This document shows, in pieces, positions 15,182 through 21,598 of a stretch of DNA of 64,000 bases (position 1 is the first letter of the stretch; each line of letters starts with the position of its first letter). Both the position numbers and the translations under genes were made by a program. The DNA lies in contig FNPS01000007.1 of the NCBI GenBank assembly GCA_900107365.1, positions 186,001 to 250,000 of the forward strand, given 5' to 3'. The DNA comes from Flavobacterium aquidurense. Lineage in GTDB: Bacteria > Bacteroidota > Bacteroidia > Flavobacteriales > Flavobacteriaceae. The notes beneath the pieces were generated by a model. It searched no databases and was not told the origin of the DNA. It was given only the letters and a program-made list of their open reading frames with translations.

Positions 15182-16261
15182 TTATGAGAATTTCTTCTCT
15201 ACAATTCCCAAGAAACGCTCGGCGTAATCGTCTTTTCCTTCCCAATTGTTATAATCTGGTTTTACCATATTTTCGATAAATTCCTGAGCTTCTGCGTATG
15301 TATCAAAAGTCAGTAATTGATTTAAAACGCGGCTGTAATCTTCAGAACTGTTTCCGAAAAGGTTTTTAGTGAAAGCAATTCGGTCATTCAAATCAACATG
15401 AAAACCTTTTGCCAGTTTTTCATTTAATGTTGCCGCTTTTGGTTCAGCCGGAGTTTCCAGGATCTCTGTTTCAATTGTGGTCTCTTGAATTTCATTAAGT
15501 GATGGGAAAGGAGTGGAAGAAACAGCTTCAAAACTGTCTACTTTTACAAACTGCGCATCGGCATAATTGATTCCGAAATCTTCAAATGCAAGAGGAAGTG
15601 GATTTGATTTTGATGTCGTTTGAATTTTTGGCTCTTCTTTTTCTTCGATTTTTTCTGCGGAGTTATCTAATTCAAAAGCAGGTTTAAAATCCGGAATTGG
15701 GTTAATATCGCTGCTTGTTTTAAACGAAAGATCTCTATTTGCTTCGATAGTCTTTTTAGCTTCAAGAACAGCTTCGTTGATTTTTTCAATAATTGGATCT
15801 TTAACACTTTCGACAGTTTTGGTTTCCTCAATTGTTTCCACTTCTTCTGTTTCAGTAACAGCTTCCGGCTCTTCAATTTTTTCAACAACCGGCTCTTCGA
15901 TAATTTCTTCAGCTGCTTCCGGAGTTATTTCTTCGGGAATTTCAGCAACTATTTCTTCAGCAATTATCGGTTCAGAAGTTTCTTCAACTGCAGTTTCTTC
16001 AGCAACAATTGGCGCTTCTTGTTTAATTTCTGCCGGAGTGATCTCTTCTTTTTCAAAAATAGTTTCTATATCAGATTCGATCTCACTGCGTCCGATTGTT
16101 GGTTTTGCAGTATCAAAATTTTCATCAATAAACTTTAAGACCGCTAGTTTCTCGTATAATTTCTGCGTTTCAAGATACAATTGATTGATATCGGATTTGT
16201 TTTTAAGTTTTAAAATTCGATGTGCAATGCTGATTAAATCGGCTTCCAATTTTTTTTTCAT
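15182..16261 (-). CDS. Acidic, low-complexity protein of unknown function
   Basis: A 359-residue protein in three parts. The N-terminal helical region (about 1-50) has coiled-coil character (KLKNKSDINQLYLETQKLYEKLAVL). The central part (about 70-280) is dominated by Glu, Val, Ile, Ala and Thr with short EE(I/P/T)-rich repeats and looks unstructured. The conserved-looking C-terminal domain (about 285-359) contains DLNDRIAFTKNLFGNSSEDYSRVLNQL. I recall similar three-part proteins in other Flavobacteriia but know no function. No signal peptide or membrane segment is visible, so it is cytosolic. It is divergent from tdk (237 bp apart). The low-complexity middle creates a 135-codon Ser-rich antisense frame, which is an artefact. 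Confidence 0.7.
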   Translation of the reverse strand: MKKKLEADLISIAHRILKLKNKSDINQLYLETQKLYEKLAVLKFIDENFDTAKPTIGRSEIESDIETIFEKEEITPAEIKQEAPIVAEETAVEETSEPIIAEEIVAEIPEEITPEAAEEIIEEPVVEKIEEPEAVTETEEVETIEETKTVESVKDPIIEKINEAVLEAKKTIEANRDLSFKTSSDINPIPDFKPAFELDNSAEKIEEKEEPKIQTTSKSNPLPLAFEDFGINYADAQFVKVDSFEAVSSTPFPSLNEIQETTIETEILETPAEPKAATLNEKLAKGFHVDLNDRIAFTKNLFGNSSEDYSRVLNQLLTFDTYAEAQEFIENMVKPDYNNWEGKDDYAERFLGIVEKKFS

Positions 16262-16498
16262 AGCTGTTGAAATTATAGTGAATAGGGGTAATTTATATGT
16301 TTTGTAATTGAATGTCTTTATTACGGAAAGAAATCAACAAGATTTTTTTTTATTTCTGTTAATAAGCGATTGCGAATCTCCGATTTGATAAAAATTTTCT
16401 ACTTTTGAAAAAGTGTAAAAACAGCAATTTTTCACGTCGATTTATTACCAGTACAAAGTAATAAAAACTATTCATTTTTAAAGGTAGAAAAATACAAA

Positions 16499-17089
16499 AT
16501 GTTTCTCGAAAATACAGTAAATCACAAAGAACAATTTGGTTGGATTGAAGTTATTTGTGGATCAATGTTTTCGGGTAAAACCGAGGAGTTAATCCGCAGA
16601 TTAAAACGCGCCCAATTTGCCAAACAAAAAGTCGAAATTTTTAAACCTGCTATTGATACCCGCTATCATGACGAAATGGTGGTGTCTCATGATTCCAATG
16701 AAATTCGCTCGACTCCCGTTCCGGCAGCAGCCAATATTGCTATTTTAGCGCAAGGATGCGACGTTATCGGAATTGACGAAGCACAGTTTTTTGATGATGA
16801 AATCGTTACCGTTTGTAATGATCTTGCCAATCAGGGAATTCGTGTGATAGTGGCAGGACTTGATATGGACTTTAAAGGAAATCCTTTTGGACCAATGCCG
16901 GCACTTATGGCTACAGCCGAATATGTAACTAAAGTTCACGCTGTTTGTACCCGAACAGGAAATCTTGCCAATTACAGTTTCCGTAAAACGGATAATGATA
17001 AATTGGTAATGTTGGGTGAAACGGAAGAATACGAACCGTTAAGCCGTGCTGCCTATTATAATGCAATGAAAAAGAGTCAGGAAAAGTAG
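16499..17089 (+). CDS. tdk: Thymidine kinase
   Basis: A 196-residue type II thymidine kinase. The P-loop GSMFSGKTEELIRRL lies at about 21-35, the Walker B-like IGIDEAQFF at about 90-98 with catalytic Glu, and the lasso substrate loop YEPLSRAAYY at about 178-187. The enzyme phosphorylates thymidine to dTMP with ATP (salvage). Most TK1-type enzymes carry four zinc cysteines near the C-terminus; here the first pair reads VCTRTGN and the second pair is replaced by PLSRAA, so only one of the four is left and structural zinc is probably absent. I recall the same in other Bacteroidota. A TACTTTTG -7-like box (16400-16407) may drive it. A small membrane-anchored protein follows 29 bp later. Confidence 0.93.
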   Translation: MFLENTVNHKEQFGWIEVICGSMFSGKTEELIRRLKRAQFAKQKVEIFKPAIDTRYHDEMVVSHDSNEIRSTPVPAAANIAILAQGCDVIGIDEAQFFDDEIVTVCNDLANQGIRVIVAGLDMDFKGNPFGPMPALMATAEYVTKVHAVCTRTGNLANYSFRKTDNDKLVMLGETEEYEPLSRAAYYNAMKKSQEK

Positions 17090-17118
17090 ATTTTTAATTC
17101 CATCTAAGCCGTAACACA

Positions 17119-17565
17119 ATGCAAGACAAAAAAACTAAAAGAAAACAAAATACCTTATTATTTGGTGTAATTGGAATTGCGGTGGCTTTGGCTGTTTATT
17201 TCCAATTTTTTCTTTCTGAAAGTAAGGGAGAAGTAAAGACCGAAGTAACAGAATTGGTTGTAAAATATAATAAAAATTGCCCACTGAAAATTCAGGAAGG
17301 AATTCGATTAGACAGTGTTAGCTTACCTAATTTACCTGAGGAAAAAGCAGTCCAGTATAATTTAACCTTGCTTAATGTGGACAAAGAATCTGCAGAGATT
17401 GATGTAATAAAGACTGAAATCGAAAAAAGTTTAATAAGTACCGCTAAAGCAAATCCGGGACTTCAGGTTTTTAGAGACAATGATTACAGCTTGATTTATA
17501 GTTATAAGGATAAAAAGAATGTTTTCTTGTTTGCTGTGAAAATAATACCCGATCAATATAAATAA
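17119..17565 (+). CDS. Membrane-anchored protein of unknown function
   Basis: A 148-residue protein with a basic N-terminus (residues 1-11), one membrane anchor (about 12-31, NTLLFGVIGIAVALAVYFQF) and a soluble outer domain of about 110 residues starting TELVVKYNKNCPLKIQEG. That segment resembles periplasmic domains that respond to or bind small ligands, but I know no family. It follows tdk by 29 bp on the same strand. Its last 58 codons are part of a 368-bp tandem duplication: a second copy of the 3' end lies at 17759-17933 with four amino-acid changes. The gene itself is intact and ends before a strong hairpin terminator. Confidence 0.7.
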   Translation: MQDKKTKRKQNTLLFGVIGIAVALAVYFQFFLSESKGEVKTEVTELVVKYNKNCPLKIQEGIRLDSVSLPNLPEEKAVQYNLTLLNVDKESAEIDVIKTEIEKSLISTAKANPGLQVFRDNDYSLIYSYKDKKNVFLFAVKIIPDQYK

Positions 17566-17580
17566 TTTAGAGATTTAGAT

Positions 17581-17628
17581 ATAAAATAAAACCCGACAGA
17601 TTTTTGAATTTGTCGGGTTTTATTTTAT
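17581..17628 (+). terminator. Terminator of the membrane-anchored protein gene (copy 1)
   Basis: An 18-bp perfect stem, ATAAAATAAAACCCGACA (17581-17598) with its inverse (17611-17628), 12-base loop, T-rich 3' arm. It lies 15 bp after the stop codon. Confidence 0.85.
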
Positions 17629-17643
17629 ATATATTCTTTGCCT

Positions 17644-17745
17644 AAACTGGACTGAAGTCCAGCTCTACAATATAAAATGTTCCTCCGGAACTATAAAAGA
17701 GCCTTCGGCTCGATCCATATTGTAGGGCTGGACTTCAGTCCAGTT
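17644..17745. repeat. CTGGACTGAAGTCCAG palindromic element, copy 1
   Basis: AAACTGGACTGAAGTCCAG (17644-17662) and its exact inverse (17727-17745) enclose a core with TTCCTCCGGAAC and GAGCCTTCGGCTC palindromes; the outer arms continue through CTACAATAT. The layout is a REP/BIME-like cluster of nested palindromes. A second copy is at 18012-18113 and a half copy at 40596-40645. Confidence 0.75.
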
Positions 17746-17758
17746 TAATATAGATTAG

Positions 17759-17933
17759 TGCAGAAATTGAGGTAATACAGACTGAAATCGAAAAAAGTTT
17801 AATAAGTACTGCTAAGGCAAATTCGGGACTTCAGGTTTTCAGAGACAAGGATTACAGCTTGATTTATAGTTATAAGGATAAAAAGAATGTTTTCTTGTTT
17901 GCTGTGAAAATAATACCCGATCAATATAAATAA
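17759..17933 (+). pseudogene. Duplicated 3' fragment of the membrane-anchored protein gene
   Basis: The second copy of the gene's 3' end: an open frame of 58 codons without a start, preceded in frame by TAG, ending in the same PDQYK and stop. It differs from the parent at four residues (Asp to Glu, Lys to Gln, Pro to Ser, Asn to Lys). Not expected to be translated. Confidence 0.85.
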
Positions 17934-17948
17934 TTTAGAGATTCCTAT

Positions 17949-17996
17949 ATAAAACAAAACCCGACAGATTTTTGAATTTGTCGGGTTTTATTTTAT
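17949..17996 (+). terminator. Duplicated terminator hairpin (copy 2)
   Basis: The same stem as at 17581-17628, shifted by 368 bp, with one mismatch in the left arm (ATAAAACAAAACCCGACA). Probably a by-product of the duplication. Confidence 0.7.
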
Positions 17997-18011
17997 ATAT
18001 ATTCTTTGCCT

Positions 18012-18113
18012 AAACTGGACTGAAGTCCAGCTCTACAATATAAAATGTTCCTCCGGAACTATAAAGGAGCCTTCGGCTCGATCCATATTGTAGGGCTGGA
18101 CTTCAGTCCAGTT
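18012..18113. repeat. CTGGACTGAAGTCCAG palindromic element, copy 2
   Basis: Copy of the element at 17644-17745, 368 bp downstream, with one visible change (AAAGGAGCC for AAAAGAGCC). It ends about 40 bp from the rpoN stop codon and may also terminate rpoN transcription. Confidence 0.75.
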
Positions 18114-18152
18114 TAATATAGATTACGGTGATTATATTGAATTTTAAAAAAC

Positions 18153-19613
18153 CTAAATCTTTTTCCTCATTCTGGCAACCGGAATATCAAGTTGCTCGCG
18201 GTATTTTGCAATCGTTCTTCTCGCAATCGGATAACCTTTTTCTTTTAAGATTTCTGCCAATTGATCGTCTGGTAAAGGTTTCTTTTTATCTTCTTCCTCA
18301 ATCGTGTTTTTAAGAATCTTTTTGATTTCTAAAGTCGAAACATCTTCTCCCTGATCATTTTTCATGGCTTCAGAGAAAAACTCTTTAATTAGTTTTGTTC
18401 CGTATGGCGTCTCTACATATTTACTATTGGCAACACGCGAAATCGTCGAAATATCAAGGCCAACCATATCGGCAATGTCTTTTAAGATCATTGGTTTTAG
18501 CTTGGTTTCGTCACCATCTAGAAAATATTCTTCCTGATAATGCATAATTGCATTCATCGTAACAAATAACGTTTCCTGACGTTGTCTGATCGCATCGATA
18601 AACCATTTAGCCGAATCCAGTTTTTGTTTGATAAACTGAACCGCGTCTTTTTGTGCTGACGATTTATCACGAGAATCTTTATACGTCTGCATCATTTCCT
18701 GATAATCTTTAGAAACGTGCAACGACGGAGCATTTCTTCCGTTTAATGTTAATTCTAATTCACCATCTACAATTCTGATCGCGAAATCAGGAACTACATT
18801 CTCGGTTACTTTATTGTTTCCAGTGTAAGATCCTCCTGGTTTTGGGTTTAGTCTTTCGATTTCGTTAATGGCTTTTTTAAGCTGTTCGTTCGAAACCGCA
18901 TATTTCTGCAATAATTTATCGTAATGTTTTTTGGTAAAAGCATCAAACTGATTTTCGATAATATCAATCGCTAAATCAACATATTCCGTTGGCGTTTTGT
19001 GCTTTAATTGCAATAATAAACATTCCTGCAAATCACGCGCACCAACTCCCGAAGGTTCCAGTTCGTGAATGACATGCAACATTTTCTCGACCATTACGTC
19101 ATCGGTATAAATACCTTGCGTAAAAGCCATATCGTCAACCATATCAGCAACGCTTCTGCGGATGTAACCCATATCATCAATGCTCCCAACAAGGAATTCA
19201 GCGATTTCGCGCTCTTCGTCATTCAGAATAAAAGTATTCAGCTGATTGATTAAATCCTGATGAAAACTAATTGGCGATGCAAAAGGCGTTTCGCGTTCTT
19301 CGTCTTCACTATAATTGTTAACCTGAGTTTTGTAATCCGGAGTATCGTCGTCGCTTAGGTATTCGTCTATATTAATGTCGTCAGCTTCGATTCTGTCCGA
19401 TTCAGCATCATCATAATCGTCGTAGTCTTCATTTGCGAATTCATCAGCTTCGTATTCGTCTTCTTTACCAGCTTCCAAAGCCGGATTTTCGTTCATTTCT
19501 TCTAATAAACGTTGCTCAAAAGCTTGCGTAGGCAATTGAATTAACTTCATCAGCTGAATTTGCTGTGGAGATAATTTTTGTGATAATTTTAAATTTAAAA
19601 ATTGCTTTAGCAT
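18153..19613 (-). CDS. rpoN: RNA polymerase sigma-54 factor
   Basis: A 486-residue sigma-54 protein. Region I is the Gln/Leu-rich start (LSQKLSPQQIQLMKLIQLPTQAFEQ, about 10-35). Region II is the strongly acidic stretch at about 50-100 (Glu/Asp-rich). Region III has the core-binding domain (about 120-260) and a DNA-binding helix-turn-helix (about 380-400). It ends with the RpoN box ARRTIAKYRE (464-473), which recognises the -24 promoter element. Sigma-54 needs AAA+ activators; none is encoded in the window. The protein is essentially complete. It is the only sigma factor here and appears monocistronic; upstream is a CTAAG-type word repeat. Confidence 0.96.
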   Translation of the reverse strand: MLKQFLNLKLSQKLSPQQIQLMKLIQLPTQAFEQRLLEEMNENPALEAGKEDEYEADEFANEDYDDYDDAESDRIEADDINIDEYLSDDDTPDYKTQVNNYSEDEERETPFASPISFHQDLINQLNTFILNDEEREIAEFLVGSIDDMGYIRRSVADMVDDMAFTQGIYTDDVMVEKMLHVIHELEPSGVGARDLQECLLLQLKHKTPTEYVDLAIDIIENQFDAFTKKHYDKLLQKYAVSNEQLKKAINEIERLNPKPGGSYTGNNKVTENVVPDFAIRIVDGELELTLNGRNAPSLHVSKDYQEMMQTYKDSRDKSSAQKDAVQFIKQKLDSAKWFIDAIRQRQETLFVTMNAIMHYQEEYFLDGDETKLKPMILKDIADMVGLDISTISRVANSKYVETPYGTKLIKEFFSEAMKNDQGEDVSTLEIKKILKNTIEEEDKKKPLPDDQLAEILKEKGYPIARRTIAKYREQLDIPVARMRKKI

Positions 19614-19618
19614 AAAAA

Positions 19619-19744
19619 AAGTTGCTAAGATGCTAAGGCTCTAAGGCGCTAAGTATCTTTTTATTGACGAATTAAATTCGGATTAAAATTATTTTTTCAT
19701 TTCTATTGTAAAACCTCAGAACCTCAGTATCTCAGAACCTTAGA
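19619..19744. repeat. Word-iteration repeats between rpoN and asnS (CTAAG/CTTAG type)
   Basis: GTTGCTAAGATGCTAAGG..CTAAGGCGCTAAG (19620-19652), then AACCTCAGAACCTCAG..CTCAGAACCTTAG (19710-19743): variants of one short word in one orientation and then its inverse, able to form a long imperfect hairpin. No gene is seen. Confidence 0.6.
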
Positions 19745-21190
19745 TTAAAACTCTGCGTTTCCTGGAGTTCTCGGGAAAGGAATTACGTCTCTAATGTTTG
19801 TCATACCTGTTACAAACAATACCAAACGCTCAAAACCTAAACCGAAACCTGCGTGAGTCGCTGATCCAAATCTTCTGGTATCTAAATACCAGTATAATTC
19901 TTCTTCGTCGATATCTAAGGCTTTCATTTTCTCTACCAAAACATCGTAACGCTCTTCTCTTTCAGAACCACCAACGATTTCTCCAATTCCAGGGAAAAGG
20001 ATATCCATTGCACGAACTGTTTCTCTTCCAGGTTCTGTGTTGTCGTTCAAACGCATGTAAAACGCTTTAATGTTTGCTGGGTAATCGTATAGAATTACCG
20101 GACATTTAAAGTGTTTTTCAACCAAGTAACGTTCGTGTTCCGATTGTAAATCAGCTCCCCATTCTTCAATGATGTAGCTGAATTTTTTCTTTTTATTTGG
20201 AGTTGAATCTCTTAAAATGTCAATAGCTTCTGTATAAGAAACACGTTTGAAGTTGTTCTCCAAAACGAAATTCAATTTCTCCAACAAAGCCATTTCGCTT
20301 CTGTCTGCCTGTGGTTTTGATTTTTCTTCTTCTAAAAGTCTTCCTTCTAAAAATTTCAAATCGTCTTTACAGTTGTCTAAAGCATATTTAATTACGTACT
20401 GAATAAAATCTTCAGCCAAATCCATGTTGTCATCAAGATCGTTGAAAGCAACTTCAGGCTCGATCATCCAAAACTCTGCAAGGTGACGGGAAGTATTTGA
20501 ATTTTCCGCTCTAAAAGTAGGTCCAAAAGTATAAATCTGACCCAAAGCCATCGCGAAAGTTTCTCCTTCTAATTGTCCCGATACCGTTAAGTTCGTTTCT
20601 TTTCCGAAGAAATCTTCTTTATAATTTACTTTTCCGTCTTCCGTTCTTGGCGTATTGTCAAAAGGCAAAGCCGTAACTTTAAACATTTCTCCTGCACCTT
20701 CAGCATCAGAACCTGTAATAATTGGCGTATTTACATACACAAATCCTTTTTGTTGAAAATAGTTGTGAACCGCAAATGACAATACCGAACGCACACGCAT
20801 AATCGCTCCAAAAGCATTGGTACGAACACGTAAATGTGCATTTTCTCTTAAGAATTCCAAAGAGTGTTTTTTAGGTTGCATTGGGAATTTCTCAGCATCA
20901 GAATCTCCAAGAATTTCAAGCGTTTTAACCTGAATTTCATATTTCTGACCAGCTCCTTTGCTTTCTACCAAAGTTCCTGTTACAGAAACCGCAGCTCCTG
21001 TTGTAACTCTTTTTAAAGTTTCTTCAGGAGTATTTTCGAAATCAACAACACATTGTATATTATTAATGGTAGAACCGTCATTAAGCGCGATGAACTGATT
21101 ATTTCTAAAAGTTCTCACCCATCCTTTTGCATTTACTTCCTGTAGCGTCGTCGTACTGTTTAATAAGTCTTTAACTTTTGTGTGTTTCAT
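19745..21190 (-). CDS. asnS: Asparagine--tRNA ligase
   Basis: A 481-residue class IIb aminoacyl-tRNA synthetase. The N-terminal OB-fold anticodon-binding domain (about 1-105, VNAKGWVRTFRNNQFIALNDGS) is followed by the catalytic domain with motif 2 (FRAENSNTSRHLAEFWMIEPE, about 239-259) and motif 3 (GFGLGFERLVLFVTGMTNIRDVIPFPR, about 449-475). The HLAEFWM..E version of motif 2 and the C-terminal PFPRTPGNAEF separate AsnRS from AspRS. It charges tRNA-Asn with asparagine. Length and end are as in the family. A CAAATATA box (TATATTTG on the gene's strand) lies 67 bp upstream at 21257-21264. Confidence 0.95.
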   Translation of the reverse strand: MKHTKVKDLLNSTTTLQEVNAKGWVRTFRNNQFIALNDGSTINNIQCVVDFENTPEETLKRVTTGAAVSVTGTLVESKGAGQKYEIQVKTLEILGDSDAEKFPMQPKKHSLEFLRENAHLRVRTNAFGAIMRVRSVLSFAVHNYFQQKGFVYVNTPIITGSDAEGAGEMFKVTALPFDNTPRTEDGKVNYKEDFFGKETNLTVSGQLEGETFAMALGQIYTFGPTFRAENSNTSRHLAEFWMIEPEVAFNDLDDNMDLAEDFIQYVIKYALDNCKDDLKFLEGRLLEEEKSKPQADRSEMALLEKLNFVLENNFKRVSYTEAIDILRDSTPNKKKKFSYIIEEWGADLQSEHERYLVEKHFKCPVILYDYPANIKAFYMRLNDNTEPGRETVRAMDILFPGIGEIVGGSEREERYDVLVEKMKALDIDEEELYWYLDTRRFGSATHAGFGLGFERLVLFVTGMTNIRDVIPFPRTPGNAEF

Positions 21191-21256
21191 TTTAATTTTA
21201 GATTTTAGATTGCTGATTTTAGATTAAATAAAATCAGTATTTTTTATATCGAATTG

Positions 21257-21264
21257 CAAATATA
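21257..21264 (-). promoter_or_regulatory. Candidate -7 box of asnS
   Basis: TATATTTG on the minus strand fits the Bacteroidota consensus TAnnTTTG. A TTTG at the ideal -33 spacing is not seen (TTCA there instead), so only the -7 part is supported. Confidence 0.4.
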
Positions 21265-21284
21265 AACGATAATAATTAATTTTT

Positions 21285-21394
21285 GAAGCTGTTTCCCGCT
21301 ATCCGCTATATCTTTTTAGGCAGATCGTTTACGGTAAACGAGAAATTTTCGACTGCCTAAAAAGGATACCGCTGCTATCGGGGCTAGGGCTCCA
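21285..21394 (-). repeat. Dispersed hairpin cassette, copy B
   Basis: On the minus strand: TAGCCCCGATAGCAGCGG, ATCCTTTT, then a hairpin stem TTTTTAGGCAG..CTGCCTAAAAA with an internal GTTTACGGTAAAC palindrome, then AAAGAT..AGCGGATAGCGGGA. The flanks match copy A (2361-2433) while the stem is entirely different. It lies downstream of the MMPL gene in the gap 21191-21598, which otherwise holds only repeats. Confidence 0.7.
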
Positions 21395-21447
21395 GTTTTC
21401 AAAAGAGCATAACTGTTGCTTTATAATTTTATATCTCGCTTTTTTTG

Positions 21448-21530
21448 TCATTGCGAGGAACGACGCAACCGCACGACTAAAAGCAGTAGTTGATTTAGCA
21501 AGTGAGATTGCTTCGTTCCTCGCAAAGACC
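21448..21530. repeat. GCGAGGAACGAAGCAATC inverted repeat
   Basis: CATTGCGAGGAACGACGCAA at the left is inversely matched by ..GATTGCTTCGTTCCTCGCAA at the right with 45 bp between. This word is a well-known dispersed intergenic sequence in many bacteria. A half copy is at 35692-35722. The element creates a spurious antisense frame. Confidence 0.65.
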
Positions 21531-21544
21531 AAAATTGTGTGTAT

Positions 21545-21583
21545 AAACCTTTGTCAAAGTTCAAAACTTTGACAAAGGTTAGT
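21545..21583. repeat. TTTGTCAAAGTT inverted repeat, copy 2
   Basis: AACCTTTGTCAAAGTT followed closely by its inverse AACTTTGACAAAGGTT; same family as 13733-13763. It lies 15 bp from the stop of the MMPL gene (minus strand) and may be its terminator. Confidence 0.6.
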
Positions 21584-21598
21584 ACTATTTAATCCGTG

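Larger units (their letters stand above)
17391..18126 (+). repeat. 368-bp tandem duplication (two copies)
   Basis: Unit 1 is 17391-17758 and unit 2 is 17759-18126, joined with no spacer. Each unit contains the last 58 codons of the upstream gene, a strong terminator hairpin and the full CTGGACTGAAGTCCAG palindromic element. The copies differ at only a small number of bases, so the event is recent. This accounts for the whole 587-bp gap between 17565 and rpoN. Confidence 0.95.

Noticed and set aside
15777..16184. A 135-codon Ser-rich frame on the plus strand
   Set aside because: It is the complement of the Glu-rich low-complexity part of the 359-residue acidic protein (GAA-rich codons give Ser-rich antisense).
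21329..21532. A 67-codon frame with the well-known sequence ARNEAISL
   Set aside because: It is the antisense reading of the GCGAGGAACGAAGCAATC repeat and neighbouring hairpin cassette.
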